A stretch of 26,236 nucleotides of DNA from JAWLHA01 sp041690535. GTDB lineage: Bacteria; Pseudomonadota; Gammaproteobacteria; Thiohalomonadales; Thiohalomonadaceae. The translations under genes were made by a program, and so were the position numbers. Shown here one piece after another: positions 7,113-15,179 of this stretch. Each line of letters begins with the position of its first letter. Position 1 is the first letter of the stretch. A model generated the notes under the pieces. It saw only the letters and a program-made list of their open reading frames with translations. It had not been told where the DNA came from and did not search any database. Location: assembly GCA_041690535.1 (NCBI GenBank), contig JAWLHA010000059.1, forward strand, positions 1 to 26,236. Reading direction: 5' to 3'.

Positions 7113-7205
7113 CGAGGTGCGAGATACGAGGGGATGGAGGCGCTGCGCGCACCTGTTGTAACACAAAACAGCCGTCGCGCAGCGACACATCCCCCTCGCA
7201 CCTCG
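7113..7205. repeat. Palindromic repeat family 3, copy 1, between convergent genes
   Basis: CGAGGTGCGAG (7113-7123) is exactly complementary to CTCGCACCTCG (7195-7205). Inside are GGGATG/CATCCC and GCGCTGCGCGC/GCGCGCAGCG-type arms around a loop containing ACAAAACAGCCG. A relative with the same GAGATACGAG and GCGCAGCGCA words is at 12259-12373. It sits between the ends of the DUF2750 gene and amtB and could serve as a two-way transcript-end structure. Confidence 0.55.
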
Positions 7206-7212
7206 TCACTCG

Positions 7213-8457
7213 TCACTGTTTCGTAAACTCCGGGTAGGCCTCCAGGCCGCACTCGGAGAGGTCCACGCCGGCGTACTCCTCCTCTTCGCTGACGCGAATC
7301 CCCATCACCATCTTCAGCACCGACCAGACCACAAAGCTGGTGACGAAGACCCAGGCGAAGATGGTGATCATCCCGATGAGCTGAGCGGTCAGGCTCGCCG
7401 CGGGATTGGTCAGCGGCACCGCCAGCAGACCCCAGATCCCCACCACCCCGTGCACGGAAATGGCACCGACCGGGTCGTCGATCTTCATCTTGTCCAGGGA
7501 GACGATGGCGAAGACCACCAGCGCGCCACCGACCCCACCGATCAGGGTCGCGGCCAGGGCGCTGGGGGTGAGCGGTTCGGCGGTGATGGCCACCAGCCCG
7601 GCCAGGGCACCGTTGAGGGCCATGGTGAGGTCGGCCTTGCCGAACAGCATGCGGGCGGTGATGAGGGCCGCGACCACACCGCCGGCAGCGGCCATGTTGG
7701 TGTTGACAAATACCATGGCCACGGCATTGGCTTCGCCCACATCGGAGAGCTTCAGCTCGGAGCCGCCGTTGAAGCCGAACCAGCCGAGCCACAGGATGAA
7801 GGTCCCCAGGGTGGCCAGCGGCAGGTTGGCGCCGGGGATGGCGTTCACCTCACCGTGGGGGCCGTACTTGCCTTTGCGGGCGCCGAGGAGGAGCACACCG
7901 GCCAGGGCGGCGGCGGCGCCGGTCAGATGCACCACGCCGGAACCGGCGAAGTCCAGGAAACCCAGGCCGTCGAGGAACCCGCCGCCCCACTTCCAGAAGC
8001 CCTGCACCGGATAGATGAAGCCGGTCATGACCACCGCGAAGGCGAGAAAGGCCCACAGCTTCATGCGCTCGGCCACCGCGCCGGAGACGATGGACATGGC
8101 GGTGGCCACGAACACCACCTGGAAGAAGAAGTCGGACATGCCCGAGTAGTAGGGGGCGCCTTCGCCACCGGCCAGTACCGCCTCGGCCGTATGGTCGGGG
8201 CCCAGCAGGAAGCTGATGCCGGGGATCACGGAGGTGATGCTCTCTCCGTACATGATGTTATAGCCCACCAGCATGTACATGATGCAGGCGATGGCAAACA
8301 ACGCGACGTTCTTGGTGAGAATTTCGGCGGTGTTCTTCGCCCGGACCAGACCGGCCTCGAGCATGGCGAAGCCGGCCGCCATCCACATTACCAGCGCGCC
8401 GGATACCAGAAAGTAAAAGGTATCGAGCGCGTACTTAACTTCCACAACTGCGTCCAT
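7213..8457 (-). CDS. amtB: Ammonium transporter AmtB
   Basis: A 414-residue inner-membrane ammonium channel of the Amt/Mep/Rh family, which conducts ammonia/ammonium as a trimer. The pore twin histidines are H177 (in SGVVHLTGAAAAL) and H336 (in SVHGVVGIWG). The Phe-gate region FFFQVVFVATAMSIVSGAVAER, the family motif DFAGSGVVH and the GWFGFNGGS segment are all present, with about eleven hydrophobic helices. There is no obvious cleaved signal peptide: the N-terminus goes straight from VVEVKYALDT into the first helix. The ATG is preceded by GGAGGTAAAT (8462-8471). It is the last gene of the operon, 31 bases after glnK, as expected for the channel gated by GlnK. The operon promoter is the sigma-54 site at 9626. 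Confidence 0.97.
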   Translation of the reverse strand: MDAVVEVKYALDTFYFLVSGALVMWMAAGFAMLEAGLVRAKNTAEILTKNVALFAIACIMYMLVGYNIMYGESITSVIPGISFLLGPDHTAEAVLAGGEGAPYYSGMSDFFFQVVFVATAMSIVSGAVAERMKLWAFLAFAVVMTGFIYPVQGFWKWGGGFLDGLGFLDFAGSGVVHLTGAAAALAGVLLLGARKGKYGPHGEVNAIPGANLPLATLGTFILWLGWFGFNGGSELKLSDVGEANAVAMVFVNTNMAAAGGVVAALITARMLFGKADLTMALNGALAGLVAITAEPLTPSALAATLIGGVGGALVVFAIVSLDKMKIDDPVGAISVHGVVGIWGLLAVPLTNPAASLTAQLIGMITIFAWVFVTSFVVWSVLKMVMGIRVSEEEEYAGVDLSECGLEAYPEFTKQ

Positions 8458-8488
8458 AGGATTTACCTCCGCTGAGTGGTCGCCTCGA

Positions 8489-8827
8489 TCACAAGGCTTC
8501 GGGGCCGGTCTCGCCGGTCCGGATCCGCACCGCCTGCTCCAGGTCGAAAACGAAGATCTTGCCGTCGCCGATCTTCCCGGTGTTGGCGGCCCCGCGGATC
8601 GCCTCGATCACCTGATCGGCCAGGTCGGCGCCCACCGCCGCCTCGACCTTCACCTTGGGCAAAAAGTCCACCACGTACTCCGCACCGCGATAGAGCTCGG
8701 TGTGACCTTTTTGCCGCCCGAAGCCCTTGACCTCGGTGACCGTAATACCCTGGACACCAATGTCCGACAGCGCCTCACGGACGTCATCGAGCTTGAAGGG
8801 CTTGATGATTGCGGTTACCAATTTCAT
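8489..8827 (-). CDS. glnK: Nitrogen regulatory protein P-II (GlnK)
   Basis: A 112-residue trimeric signal protein that reads ATP/ADP and 2-oxoglutarate and blocks AmtB when nitrogen is ample. The T-loop tyrosine, target of GlnD uridylylation, is Y51 in YRGAEYVVDFLPK. The start MKLVTAIIKPFKLDDVREAL and the C-terminal GKIGDGKIFVFDLEQAVRIRTGE are both typical. The ATG at 8827 follows GGGGAG at 8838-8843; the longer open frame to 8980 has no homology and overlaps the upstream gene's 3' end. I call it GlnK rather than GlnB because it is coupled to amtB, with 31 bases between them. Regulation is probably by NtrC through the operon promoter. Confidence 0.95.
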   Translation of the reverse strand: MKLVTAIIKPFKLDDVREALSDIGVQGITVTEVKGFGRQKGHTELYRGAEYVVDFLPKVKVEAAVGADLADQVIEAIRGAANTGKIGDGKIFVFDLEQAVRIRTGETGPEAL

Positions 8828-8889
8828 GACAACACTCCCCGTTTTTTCAGCCCGCCCGGGATGGACGGGCCTTGAACAAAACTGTGTCC

Positions 8890-9546
8890 TTACAGGTTCA
8901 CCTCGATGCCGTAGGAGACCACCATCACCCAGTCGCCATCGGTCGTATCGAGATCGGTGTCGCTGAGCATGAGGCTCCAACTGCCCTTGCTCAGGCTGAC
9001 GCTGTAGTCGATGTAGTCGTCAAAGCCGGCCGTGGCCGGCTGGTCAAAGTCGTAACTGCCCACGTGCAGGCCCAGCATCAACTCCTTGGCGATTTCGGTC
9101 TCGTAGCCGGCCGAGATGTAGAGGCCGTCGGTGTCGGTGCCGAACACGTCGTTGGAGAAGGCGAGGCCGAGGGTGAAGCCCTGGTAGCCGATGTTGGCGT
9201 AGTACTCAATCCAGTCGAGGTTGTCGGCCTGGGGGTACAGGTAATCGATAACGCCCACGTCATAGCTGAAGGAGGATGCCTCCCCCCCGAAACCGGCGTA
9301 GAGATCCACTTCGGGAGAGCCGAACGAGGTGTTGGAGGTCCAGGTGCCGGCATAGAAACCGGAGCCGTGGCTGTAATCGAGACCGCCCTGAATGGCCGAA
9401 TCACCATTGGTCTGGGTGGTGCCGCGCCACAAGTAGTTGGAGGTGAGGCCGATGTTGCCGGTCACCTCGGCAACGGCGGCACTGCTCGCCAGCGCGGAGG
9501 CGCCCAGCATGGAAGCGGCAACGATGGTCTTTGCGAATTTTTTCAT
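8890..9546 (-). CDS. TIGR02001-type outer membrane protein
   Basis: A 218-residue protein with a cleavable signal peptide (MKKFAKTIVAASMLGASALASSAAVA, cleavage after about residue 26). The mature sequence is rich in alternating aromatic and polar residues and fits an outer-membrane beta barrel. The mature start EVTGNIGLTSNYLWRGTTQT and the ending WVMVVSYGIEVNL are marks of the TIGR02001 family, commonly found beside glnK-amtB in proteobacteria. Its job is not proven; a porin for nitrogen compounds is a reasonable inference from the neighbours. The ATG at 9546 has GGAGAGT 5-6 bases upstream. It is first in the operon, 62 bases ahead of glnK, and directly downstream of the sigma-54 promoter. 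Confidence 0.88.
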   Translation of the reverse strand: MKKFAKTIVAASMLGASALASSAAVAEVTGNIGLTSNYLWRGTTQTNGDSAIQGGLDYSHGSGFYAGTWTSNTSFGSPEVDLYAGFGGEASSFSYDVGVIDYLYPQADNLDWIEYYANIGYQGFTLGLAFSNDVFGTDTDGLYISAGYETEIAKELMLGLHVGSYDFDQPATAGFDDYIDYSVSLSKGSWSLMLSDTDLDTTDGDWVMVVSYGIEVNL

Positions 9547-9625
9547 TTCAACTCTCCTCGACTGCGATTTGACTTGTTGGTCCGGTTGATTCGAATTCGG
9601 TTTGCGCCAGGCACGCCGTTGTTTT

Positions 9626-9641
9626 TGCATCAGCCGTGCCA
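9626..9641 (-). promoter_or_regulatory. Sigma-54 promoter of the nitrogen operon
   Basis: On the minus strand the sequence reads TGGCACGGCTGATGCA. It matches the RpoN consensus TGGCACG-N4-TTGCA at every fixed position except one (A for the first T of TTGC), with GG and GC exactly spaced. The predicted start of transcription is near 9615, giving a leader of about 69 bases to the outer-membrane protein gene. Confidence 0.85.
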
Positions 9642-9705
9642 CTCCTGTTTTTCCTTTTAATTCCGGACAGATGCGTTCATTTGCGCATCAGCATGAAGTG
9701 GGTCG

Positions 9706-9757
9706 CGCACCAATTTGGAAGTGAAAGGAAAGAAGGGCGCACCCTTTTTGTGCGCCC
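9706..9757. promoter_or_regulatory. Candidate pair of NtrC enhancer sites
   Basis: A palindrome GGGCGCAC-N7-GTGCGCCC (9735-9757, centre 9746) has the GCAC-N7-GTGC geometry of NtrC sites. A weaker half-matching site, CGCACCAATTTGGAAGT, is centred at 9714. Centres are 32 bp apart and about 99 and 131 bp upstream of the predicted sigma-54 transcription start, as in classical NtrC enhancers. The strong palindrome could instead be a simple hairpin. Confidence 0.5.
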
Positions 9758-9814
9758 GCTGAGGAAAAATTCACGTAAACTTATTCGCCACACGACTTGC
9801 CAAGGGAAACCTCT

Positions 9815-10060
9815 ATGGATACACGTTTTCTCGACGATCTCGCCCGGCGCCTGACCGAAGCCATGCCTACCGGCGTACGCGAAATTCAGGCCGATTTGGA
9901 GAAGAACGTTCGCGCCGTGCTCCACGCCAGCTTCAGCAAACTCGATCTCGTCACGCGTGAGGAGTTCGAAGTGCAATCGCAAGTGCTGGCGCGCACACGG
10001 GCGAAGCTGGATGCGTTGGAGAAGGAGGTGAAGGCGTTGGAGGAGAAGATGAAGGGGTAA
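9815..10060 (+). CDS. ubiK: Ubiquinone biosynthesis accessory factor UbiK
   Basis: An 81-residue protein of the UbiK/YqiC (BMFP) family, a small trimeric coiled-coil helper for aerobic ubiquinone synthesis that works with UbiJ at the membrane. The start FLDDLARRLTEAMPTGVREIQADLEKN and the segment KLDLVTREEFEVQSQVLARTR are characteristic. The C-terminal helix LDALEKEVKALEEKMKG is a heptad-repeat coiled coil. The ATG at 9815 begins the family match; the few codons upstream in the same frame (from 9797) do not belong. The ribosome-binding site is weak (AAGGGAAA, 9802-9809). It stands alone, divergent from the nitrogen operon. Confidence 0.9.
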   Translation: MDTRFLDDLARRLTEAMPTGVREIQADLEKNVRAVLHASFSKLDLVTREEFEVQSQVLARTRAKLDALEKEVKALEEKMKG

Positions 10061-10214
10061 GGCAGGGAGCGTTGTGCGGGCGGTGGGGTGGCACAATTTC
10101 AAACGTGCTTTCAAGTGCCCGGAAAGTCATCCCTGATCTCGGCCCCCTGATCCCTCTTCACCTCGCCCCCCGTTTCCGGTAAGGTCGCTCCATCATCAAC
10201 GTGGAAAGGATGCC

Positions 10215-11741
10215 ATGTCACTCGCCATCGTCCGCAGCCGGGCGGCCGTCGGGATCGATGCGCCCGAGGTGCTTGTCGAGGTCCATCTCGCCAACGGCCT
10301 GCCCGCCCTCTCCATCGTCGGGCTTCCGGAGGCGGCCCTGAAGGAGAGCAAGGACCGGGTCCGCGGTGCGCTCCTCAACAGCCGCTTCGAATTTCCCGCC
10401 CGCCGCATCACCATCAATCTTGCACCGGCGGATCTGCCGAAGGAGGGGGCCCGGTTCGATCTGCCCATCGCGCTCGGGATCCTTGCCGCGTCCGGGCAAA
10501 TTCCCCCGAACAGCCTGGATCGCTATGAATTCGTGGGCGAACTGGCCTTGAGCGGCCAGTTGCGGCCGGTGCGCGGCGTCCTACCCGTGGCGCTGCGGGC
10601 GCGCGAGGCCGACCGCAGTCTGGTGGTGCCGGCGGAAAACGGTCCCGAGGCAGCTTTGGTTTCGGGTGGCACGGTGCACCCGGCCGGCCACCTGCTCGAG
10701 GTGTGCGCCCATCTGCACGGCCACTCGCGGCTCGACCTCGCCTGCTCCCCGGCCGCCGCCGGCCCGCCGGAGGGCTTGCCGGACCTCGCCGAGGTGCGGG
10801 GCCAGCACCATGCGCGGCGCGCCCTCGAGATCGCAGCGGCAGGCGGCCACAGTCTGCTCATGGCCGGGCCGCCCGGCACCGGCAAGACCATGCTGGCCAG
10901 CCGCCTACCCGGGATCCTCCCCGAGATGACCGACCGGGAGGCGGTGGAGAGCGCCGCCATCGCCTCCATTAGCGATCAGGGCTTCTCCGCGGCGCACTGG
11001 AAGCGCCGTCCATTCCACGCCCCGCACCACACCGCGTCCGGGGTGGCCCTGGTGGGCGGCGGCAGCCACCCGCGGCCCGGGGAGATCTCTCTCGCCCACC
11101 AAGGCGTGCTGTTTTTGGACGAATTGCCGGAGTTCGACCGGCGGGTCCTGGAGGTGCTGCGCGAACCGCTGGAGTCGGGGCGCATCGTCATCTCCCGCGC
11201 AGCCCGTCAGGCGGAATTCCCCGCCCAGTTTCAGCTGGTGGCCGCCATGAACCCCTGCCCCTGCGGCTATCTGGGGCAACCCAACGGCCGCTGCCGCTGC
11301 ACGGTCGAGCAGGTGGCCCGGTACCGGGCCCGGCTCTCCGGGCCGCTGCTGGATCGCATCGATCTCCACGTGGAGGTGCCGAGCCTGCCCCTGGAGGCGC
11401 TGCGCGGCACTGGGGGCTCGCCGGTGGCCGAGAGCAGCGCCACGGTGCGCCAGCGGGTCACCGAGGCCCGCGCCCTGCAGATGGCGCGCAGCGGCAAACC
11501 CAACAGCCGTTTGAGCAACCGGGAGATCGAGGCGGCATGCCGTCTGGCCGGGGCAGACGCCCGGCTGCTGGAGCAGGCCATCGAGCAGCTGGGGTTATCG
11601 GCCCGCGCCTATCACCGGGTATTGAAGGTGGCGAGAACCATCGCCGATTTGTCGGGAAGTGAGGCGATCCGCACGCCCCACCTGATGGAGGCCATCGCCT
11701 GCCGCCGCAGTGCGCCGGTGGCCACGGCCATGCCGGGTTAG
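10215..11741 (+). CDS. comM: YifB/ComM family Mg-chelatase-like AAA+ ATPase
   Basis: A 508-residue protein. In Vibrio and relatives ComM is a hexameric branch-migration helicase that extends recombination during natural transformation; in many bacteria the family role is untested. The N-terminal ChlI-like domain opens MSLAIVRSRAAVGIDAPEVLVEVHLANGLPALSIVGLPEAA. The AAA+ core has Walker A GPPGTGKT (218-225), Walker B GVLFLDELPEF, the sensor segment AAMNPCPCGY and a Cys cluster CPCGYLGQPNGRCRC. The C-terminal Mg-chelatase domain ends with a helix bundle including LSARAYHRVLKVARTIADL. The full family length is present. The ATG has GGAAAGGA about five bases upstream. It is probably monocistronic. 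Confidence 0.93.
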   Translation: MSLAIVRSRAAVGIDAPEVLVEVHLANGLPALSIVGLPEAALKESKDRVRGALLNSRFEFPARRITINLAPADLPKEGARFDLPIALGILAASGQIPPNSLDRYEFVGELALSGQLRPVRGVLPVALRAREADRSLVVPAENGPEAALVSGGTVHPAGHLLEVCAHLHGHSRLDLACSPAAAGPPEGLPDLAEVRGQHHARRALEIAAAGGHSLLMAGPPGTGKTMLASRLPGILPEMTDREAVESAAIASISDQGFSAAHWKRRPFHAPHHTASGVALVGGGSHPRPGEISLAHQGVLFLDELPEFDRRVLEVLREPLESGRIVISRAARQAEFPAQFQLVAAMNPCPCGYLGQPNGRCRCTVEQVARYRARLSGPLLDRIDLHVEVPSLPLEALRGTGGSPVAESSATVRQRVTEARALQMARSGKPNSRLSNREIEAACRLAGADARLLEQAIEQLGLSARAYHRVLKVARTIADLSGSEAIRTPHLMEAIACRRSAPVATAMPG

Positions 11742-11968
11742 ACGGGAGTGGGGGCGCACCATGGGGCTCTGGAGCCGATGCGCCGAGGCAGGGGTTCGTG
11801 AAGGGGGACGGGCGGGAAGAGCTCAGGATGCGCTGACCCACAGAAAACCCATCACACGCCCATTGGCGGCAGTACGCGTGGGCTTCGTTCCTCACCCATC
11901 CTCATCGGGAAGGGGAGGCGGTGCTGTCCTGAGCCTGAATGGCACATTTCGGCTGGGCGAGATCGTGG

Positions 11969-12118
11969 CTATGTGAGTGGCATCCAGTCGTAGACGGCAT
12001 AGGCCACGCCGCCTGCACACACGACCAGCCAGAACAATACGCCGCCGATACGACGCCGCTTGCCGAACAGGCGTCTCTTGCTCCAGCGGCGCTCGGCCTT
12101 GCTGAGGTCATCGAACAT
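11969..12118 (-). CDS. Small single-pass membrane protein, unrecognised
   Basis: A 49-residue peptide. It has a strongly basic N-terminal half (KAERRWSKRRLFGKRRRIGG) followed by one hydrophobic helix GVLFWLVVCAGGVAYAVYDW, predicting insertion with the N-terminus in the cytoplasm. GGGGGG lies three to four bases before the ATG at 12116-12118. The frame can be extended upstream to 12166, but that part looks non-coding. It lies alone between comM and rep on the opposite strand. The region 11742-11968 holds nothing I can identify. Gene status rests on the ribosome-binding site plus the coherent membrane-peptide layout. Confidence 0.6.
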   Translation of the reverse strand: MFDDLSKAERRWSKRRLFGKRRRIGGVLFWLVVCAGGVAYAVYDWMPLT

Positions 12119-12258
12119 GGTCCCCCCTTGCGGACAGCGACGAATTACCCTGCAAATGGTGCGCAAACGCTACCACAGGCGCCGCCCGGTTGAGAACATC
12201 TGCTTGTGGTTAGGTTGACCCGGCGCAAGGTCCGGCGGTCCCAACCAGCCGGCGGGCG

Positions 12259-12373
12259 GAGATACGAGATGAATGATTCGAGAGGCGAGGGATGTGCTCG
12301 CTGCGCTCGAACAGATCAATAAAACCGTGCGCGCAGCGCACACCACCCCTCGTATCTCGTCCCTCGCCCCTCG
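12259..12373. repeat. Palindromic repeat family 3, copy 2, upstream of rep
   Basis: GAGATACGAG (12259-12268) faces CTCGTATCTC (12349-12358), and CGAGAGGCGAGGG faces CCCTCGCCCCTCG. The central part has GCTCGCTGCGCTCG and GTGCGCGCAGCGCAC arms around AATAAAACCG. It shares words and layout with 7113-7205. It fills most of the 342-base gap between the small membrane gene and rep; the rest must contain the rep promoter, for which GTTAAAATAC near 12421 is only a weak -10 candidate. Confidence 0.5.
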
Positions 12374-12460
12374 AATCTGCTCTCTTGTGCCCCATCTCTC
12401 TACGCGGCCCCCTACCTTCAGTTAAAATACCGCTCCATTTCCCTGACGCCAGGCCCAGCC

Positions 12461-14467
12461 GTGAGTGGTCTCAATCCCCGACAACGCGAGGCCGTCCGCT
12501 ACATCGACGGTCCCCTGCTGGTCCTCGCGGGTGCCGGCAGCGGCAAGACCCGGGTGATCACCCAGAAGATTGCCTACCTCATCCAGGAGTGCGGCTACAG
12601 CTCCCGCCACATCGCCGCGGTGACCTTCACCAACAAGGCCGCCCGGGAGATGAAGGAGCGCGTGGGCCAGCTGCTCAAGGGCAAGGAGGCGCGGGGCCTG
12701 CGGGTCTCCACCTTCCATACCCTGGGACTGGACATCGTCCGGCGCGAGACCAGGCGCCTGGGCTACAAACCGGGCTTCTCCATCTTCGACGCCCAGGACA
12801 GCCTGGGGCTCATCCGCGAGCTGCTGCGCAAGGAGGCGGGGGACGACGGCCTGGAGCAGGAGATGCAGCGGCGCATCTCCAGTTGGAAGAACGCCTTCGT
12901 CACCCCCGAGCAGGCGCTGGCTGGCGCCGAGGATGCGGCCGACCACGCCACCGCGCAGGTCTACGCCCAGTACAACCGCCACCTGCGCGCCTACAACGCG
13001 GTGGACTTCGACGACCTCATCATGCTGCCGGTGCTGCTGTTCGAGCAGCACCCCGATGTGCTGGAGGAGTGGCAGGGCCGCATTCGCTACCTGCTGGTGG
13101 ACGAGTACCAGGACACCAACGCCACCCAGTACCGTCTGGTGCGCCTGCTGGTCGGCCTGCGCGGGGGGCTGACCGTGGTGGGCGACGATGATCAGTCCAT
13201 CTACGCCTGGCGCGGCGCCCAGCCGGAGAACCTGGGGCTGTTGAACCGCGACTACCCCGCCCTGCGGGTCATCAAGCTGGAGCAGAACTATCGCTCCATG
13301 GGGCGGATCCTCAAGGCCGCCAACCAGCTCATCGCCAACAACCCCCACGTGTTCGAGAAGAGCCTCTGGAGCGAAATGGGCTTTGGCGACCCCATCACGG
13401 TGGTGAACTGCGCCGACGAGGAGGATGAGGCGCTGCGGGTGGCCTCGGCCATCGTCCACCACCGCTTCAACAAAAAGACCAACTTCAGTGACTACGCCAT
13501 CCTCTACCGGGGCAACCACCAGTCGCGGGTGTTCGAGAAGGCCTTGCGCGAGCAGCGCATCCCCTACCACATCAGCGGCGGCTCCTCCTTCTTCGACAAG
13601 GCCGAGGTGAAGGACATCCTCGCCTACCTGCGCCTGGTGGTGAACCCGGACGACGACACCGCCTTCCTGCGGGCAGTCAACACCCCCCGGCGGGAGATCG
13701 GCCCCACCACCCTGGAGAAGCTGGGCAGCTACGCCCAGGAGCGGGGAGTGAGTCTCTTCACGGCCTGTTTCGAACTGGGACTCAAGCAACACCTGAAGGA
13801 GCGGGCCGCCACCCGCCTGGAGCACTTCGCCAACTGGCTGGTGGACATCGGCGACCGCGCCCGCCGGGGCGATGCCCTGCGGGCGGTGCACGACATGATC
13901 CGGGAGATCGACTACGAGACCTGGCTCAAGGACAGCTGCAAGGACCTCAAGACCGCCGAGAAGCGCATGGAGAACGTCCAGGAGCTCTCCGCCTGGCTGG
14001 GGCGCATGGCCGAGCAGGAGGAGGGCGATCCCGACCTCACCACCCTGGTGGCCAAGATGGCCCTCATGGACATCCTCGACCGCCACCAGGAGTCGGAGGC
14101 GGGGGATGCGGTGCGGCTCATGACCCTGCACGCGGCCAAGGGGCTGGAATTCCCCCACGTCTTCCTGGTGGGCATGGAGGAGGAGCTCTTGCCCCACCGG
14201 GTGAGCATCGAGGAGGAGAGCATCGAGGAGGAGCGGCGCCTCGCCTACGTGGGGATCACCCGCGCCCAGAAGACCCTCACCATGACCCTCGCGGCCCGCC
14301 GCCGCCGCGGCGGCGAGCTGGTGCGCTGCGAGCCCAGCCGCTTCCTCCAGGAGCTGCCCCAGGACGACCTGCAGTGGGAGGGCAAGGGGGTGGAACTGCC
14401 CCCCGAACAGAAGCAGGAGCGGGGCAAGTCAGCACTGGCCAACCTGCGGGGAATGTTGCGTTCCTGA
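12461..14467 (+). CDS. rep: ATP-dependent DNA helicase Rep
   Basis: A 668-residue superfamily-1A helicase that moves 3'-5' on single strands and clears proteins ahead of replication forks. It is closer to Rep than to UvrD: LNPRQREAV at the start, HIAAVTFTNKAAREMKERVGQ, STFHTLGLDI, ILYRGNHQSRVFEK, ISGGSSFF and the end ELPQDDLQWE are Rep signatures. Walker A is AGAGSGKT (23-30), motif II VDEYQD (213-218), motif III GDDDQSIYAWRGA (241-253), motif V HAAKGLEFPHVFLVGMEE and motif VI EERRLAYVGITRAQ. The start is a GTG at 12461 with a weak ribosome-binding site; the N-terminal match fixes it. A nest of inverted and tandem repeats begins 16 bases after the stop. Confidence 0.96.
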   Translation: MSGLNPRQREAVRYIDGPLLVLAGAGSGKTRVITQKIAYLIQECGYSSRHIAAVTFTNKAAREMKERVGQLLKGKEARGLRVSTFHTLGLDIVRRETRRLGYKPGFSIFDAQDSLGLIRELLRKEAGDDGLEQEMQRRISSWKNAFVTPEQALAGAEDAADHATAQVYAQYNRHLRAYNAVDFDDLIMLPVLLFEQHPDVLEEWQGRIRYLLVDEYQDTNATQYRLVRLLVGLRGGLTVVGDDDQSIYAWRGAQPENLGLLNRDYPALRVIKLEQNYRSMGRILKAANQLIANNPHVFEKSLWSEMGFGDPITVVNCADEEDEALRVASAIVHHRFNKKTNFSDYAILYRGNHQSRVFEKALREQRIPYHISGGSSFFDKAEVKDILAYLRLVVNPDDDTAFLRAVNTPRREIGPTTLEKLGSYAQERGVSLFTACFELGLKQHLKERAATRLEHFANWLVDIGDRARRGDALRAVHDMIREIDYETWLKDSCKDLKTAEKRMENVQELSAWLGRMAEQEEGDPDLTTLVAKMALMDILDRHQESEAGDAVRLMTLHAAKGLEFPHVFLVGMEEELLPHRVSIEEESIEEERRLAYVGITRAQKTLTMTLAARRRRGGELVRCEPSRFLQELPQDDLQWEGKGVELPPEQKQERGKSALANLRGMLRS

Positions 14468-14483
14468 GAGGGACCAGCTCTGG

Positions 14484-14665
14484 AGCACCGAACAGATAAA
14501 TCCGACCGCCCAACATGTAGGGTGGATAAGCGCAGCGCATCCACCGTGCGGCGTCGAATTGGTGGATGCGCTGCGCTTATCCACCCTACCTCGGTTCGCT
14601 GCCCCCGCCACCTGCGGCGCAACTTGGCTGCGATTGGCGATCTTTCGGTTTACCTGTTCGGTGCT
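14484..14665. repeat. Nested inverted-repeat element after rep
   Basis: Outer arms AGCACCGAACAGATAAA (14484-14500) and its complement (14649-14665, one mismatch) enclose a perfect 29-bp inverted repeat: GTAGGGTGGATAAGCGCAGC... at 14517-14545 against 14561-14589, with a 15-base loop. The inner GTGGATGCGCTGCGCTTATCC palindrome is a type seen between genes in many proteobacteria. It probably folds at the 3' end of the rep transcript. No clear target duplication is visible. Confidence 0.65.
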
Positions 14666-14788
14666 CTAGGCGTCGAATTGGTGGATGCGCTGCGCTTATC
14701 CACCCTACCTCGGTTCGCTGCCCCCGCCACCTGCGGCGCAACTTGGCTGCGATTGGCGATCCTTCGGTTTACCTGTTCGGTGCTCTAG
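14551..14788. repeat. 119-bp tandem duplication
   Basis: Unit 1 (14551-14669) and unit 2 (14670-14788) are the same except for one base (T/C near 14642/14761). The unit begins GCGTCGAATTGGTGGATGCG and ends GTTCGGTGCTCTAG. It copies the right half of the nested inverted-repeat element, so the duplication is recent. The next stretch, 14789-14899, has no feature I can name. Confidence 0.85.
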
Positions 14789-14916
14789 CACCGAAGAACG
14801 GCCGCCGTGTACTTCGGCATGACAGTGGGCACAGCAAAGTACACAGCCCCGTACCCGGTCGCAGTCTCAGCAGGTCCAAGCCATCGAAACCCGCAGGCCG
14901 TAGCACATCATTTTGT

Positions 14917-15050
14917 GTAACTACTCGCCCCAGCTGATCACGCAATGCCTTGGAAATTCGTCATCCCCGCGTAGGCGGGGATCCATTTTGAGCCATGCAT
15001 CTGTTCTCTGGATTCCCGCCTTCGCGGGAATGACGGGGGGGAGTAGTTAC
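14917..15050. mobile_element. MITE-like family 2, 134 bp, inside DnaA-box repeat
   Basis: Ends GTAACTACTCGCCCC and the complement of GTAACTACTCCCCCC. Exact 8-bp target duplication CATTTTGT at 14909-14916 and 15051-15058. The empty-site version CATCATTTTGTTTTTGC exists at the matching point of copy 3 (17167-17183), which proves the boundaries. Inside are GTCATCCCCGCGTAGGCGGG and, at 15012-15031, ATTCCC-N8-GGGAAT. GTAA ends plus 8-bp duplication point to an IS66-type transposase supplied from elsewhere. Confidence 0.85.
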
Positions 15051-15156
15051 CATTTTGTTTGGAAAGAAATTTCACAATGGGCGATTTTGTGTTCACTCCG
15101 AGATCATCCCAGCACCGCGCGGACTTACCCCTCCTTTGCAGGATCTGCTCACAGCG

Positions 15157-15179
15157 TTATCCACAGGCTCTGTGGATAT
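15157..15179. promoter_or_regulatory. Inverted DnaA-box pair, copy 1
   Basis: TTATCCACA (15157-15165) and TGTGGATAT (15171-15179; its complement ATATCCACA differs from the consensus box only in the first base), separated by GGCTC. Confidence 0.65.

Noticed and set aside
7450..8475. 341-residue plus-strand frame over amtB
   Set aside because: Antisense of the ammonium channel; composition is typical of a shadow frame.
12422..14197. 591-residue open frame on minus across rep
   Set aside because: Antisense shadow of rep; no start signal and no recognisable domain.
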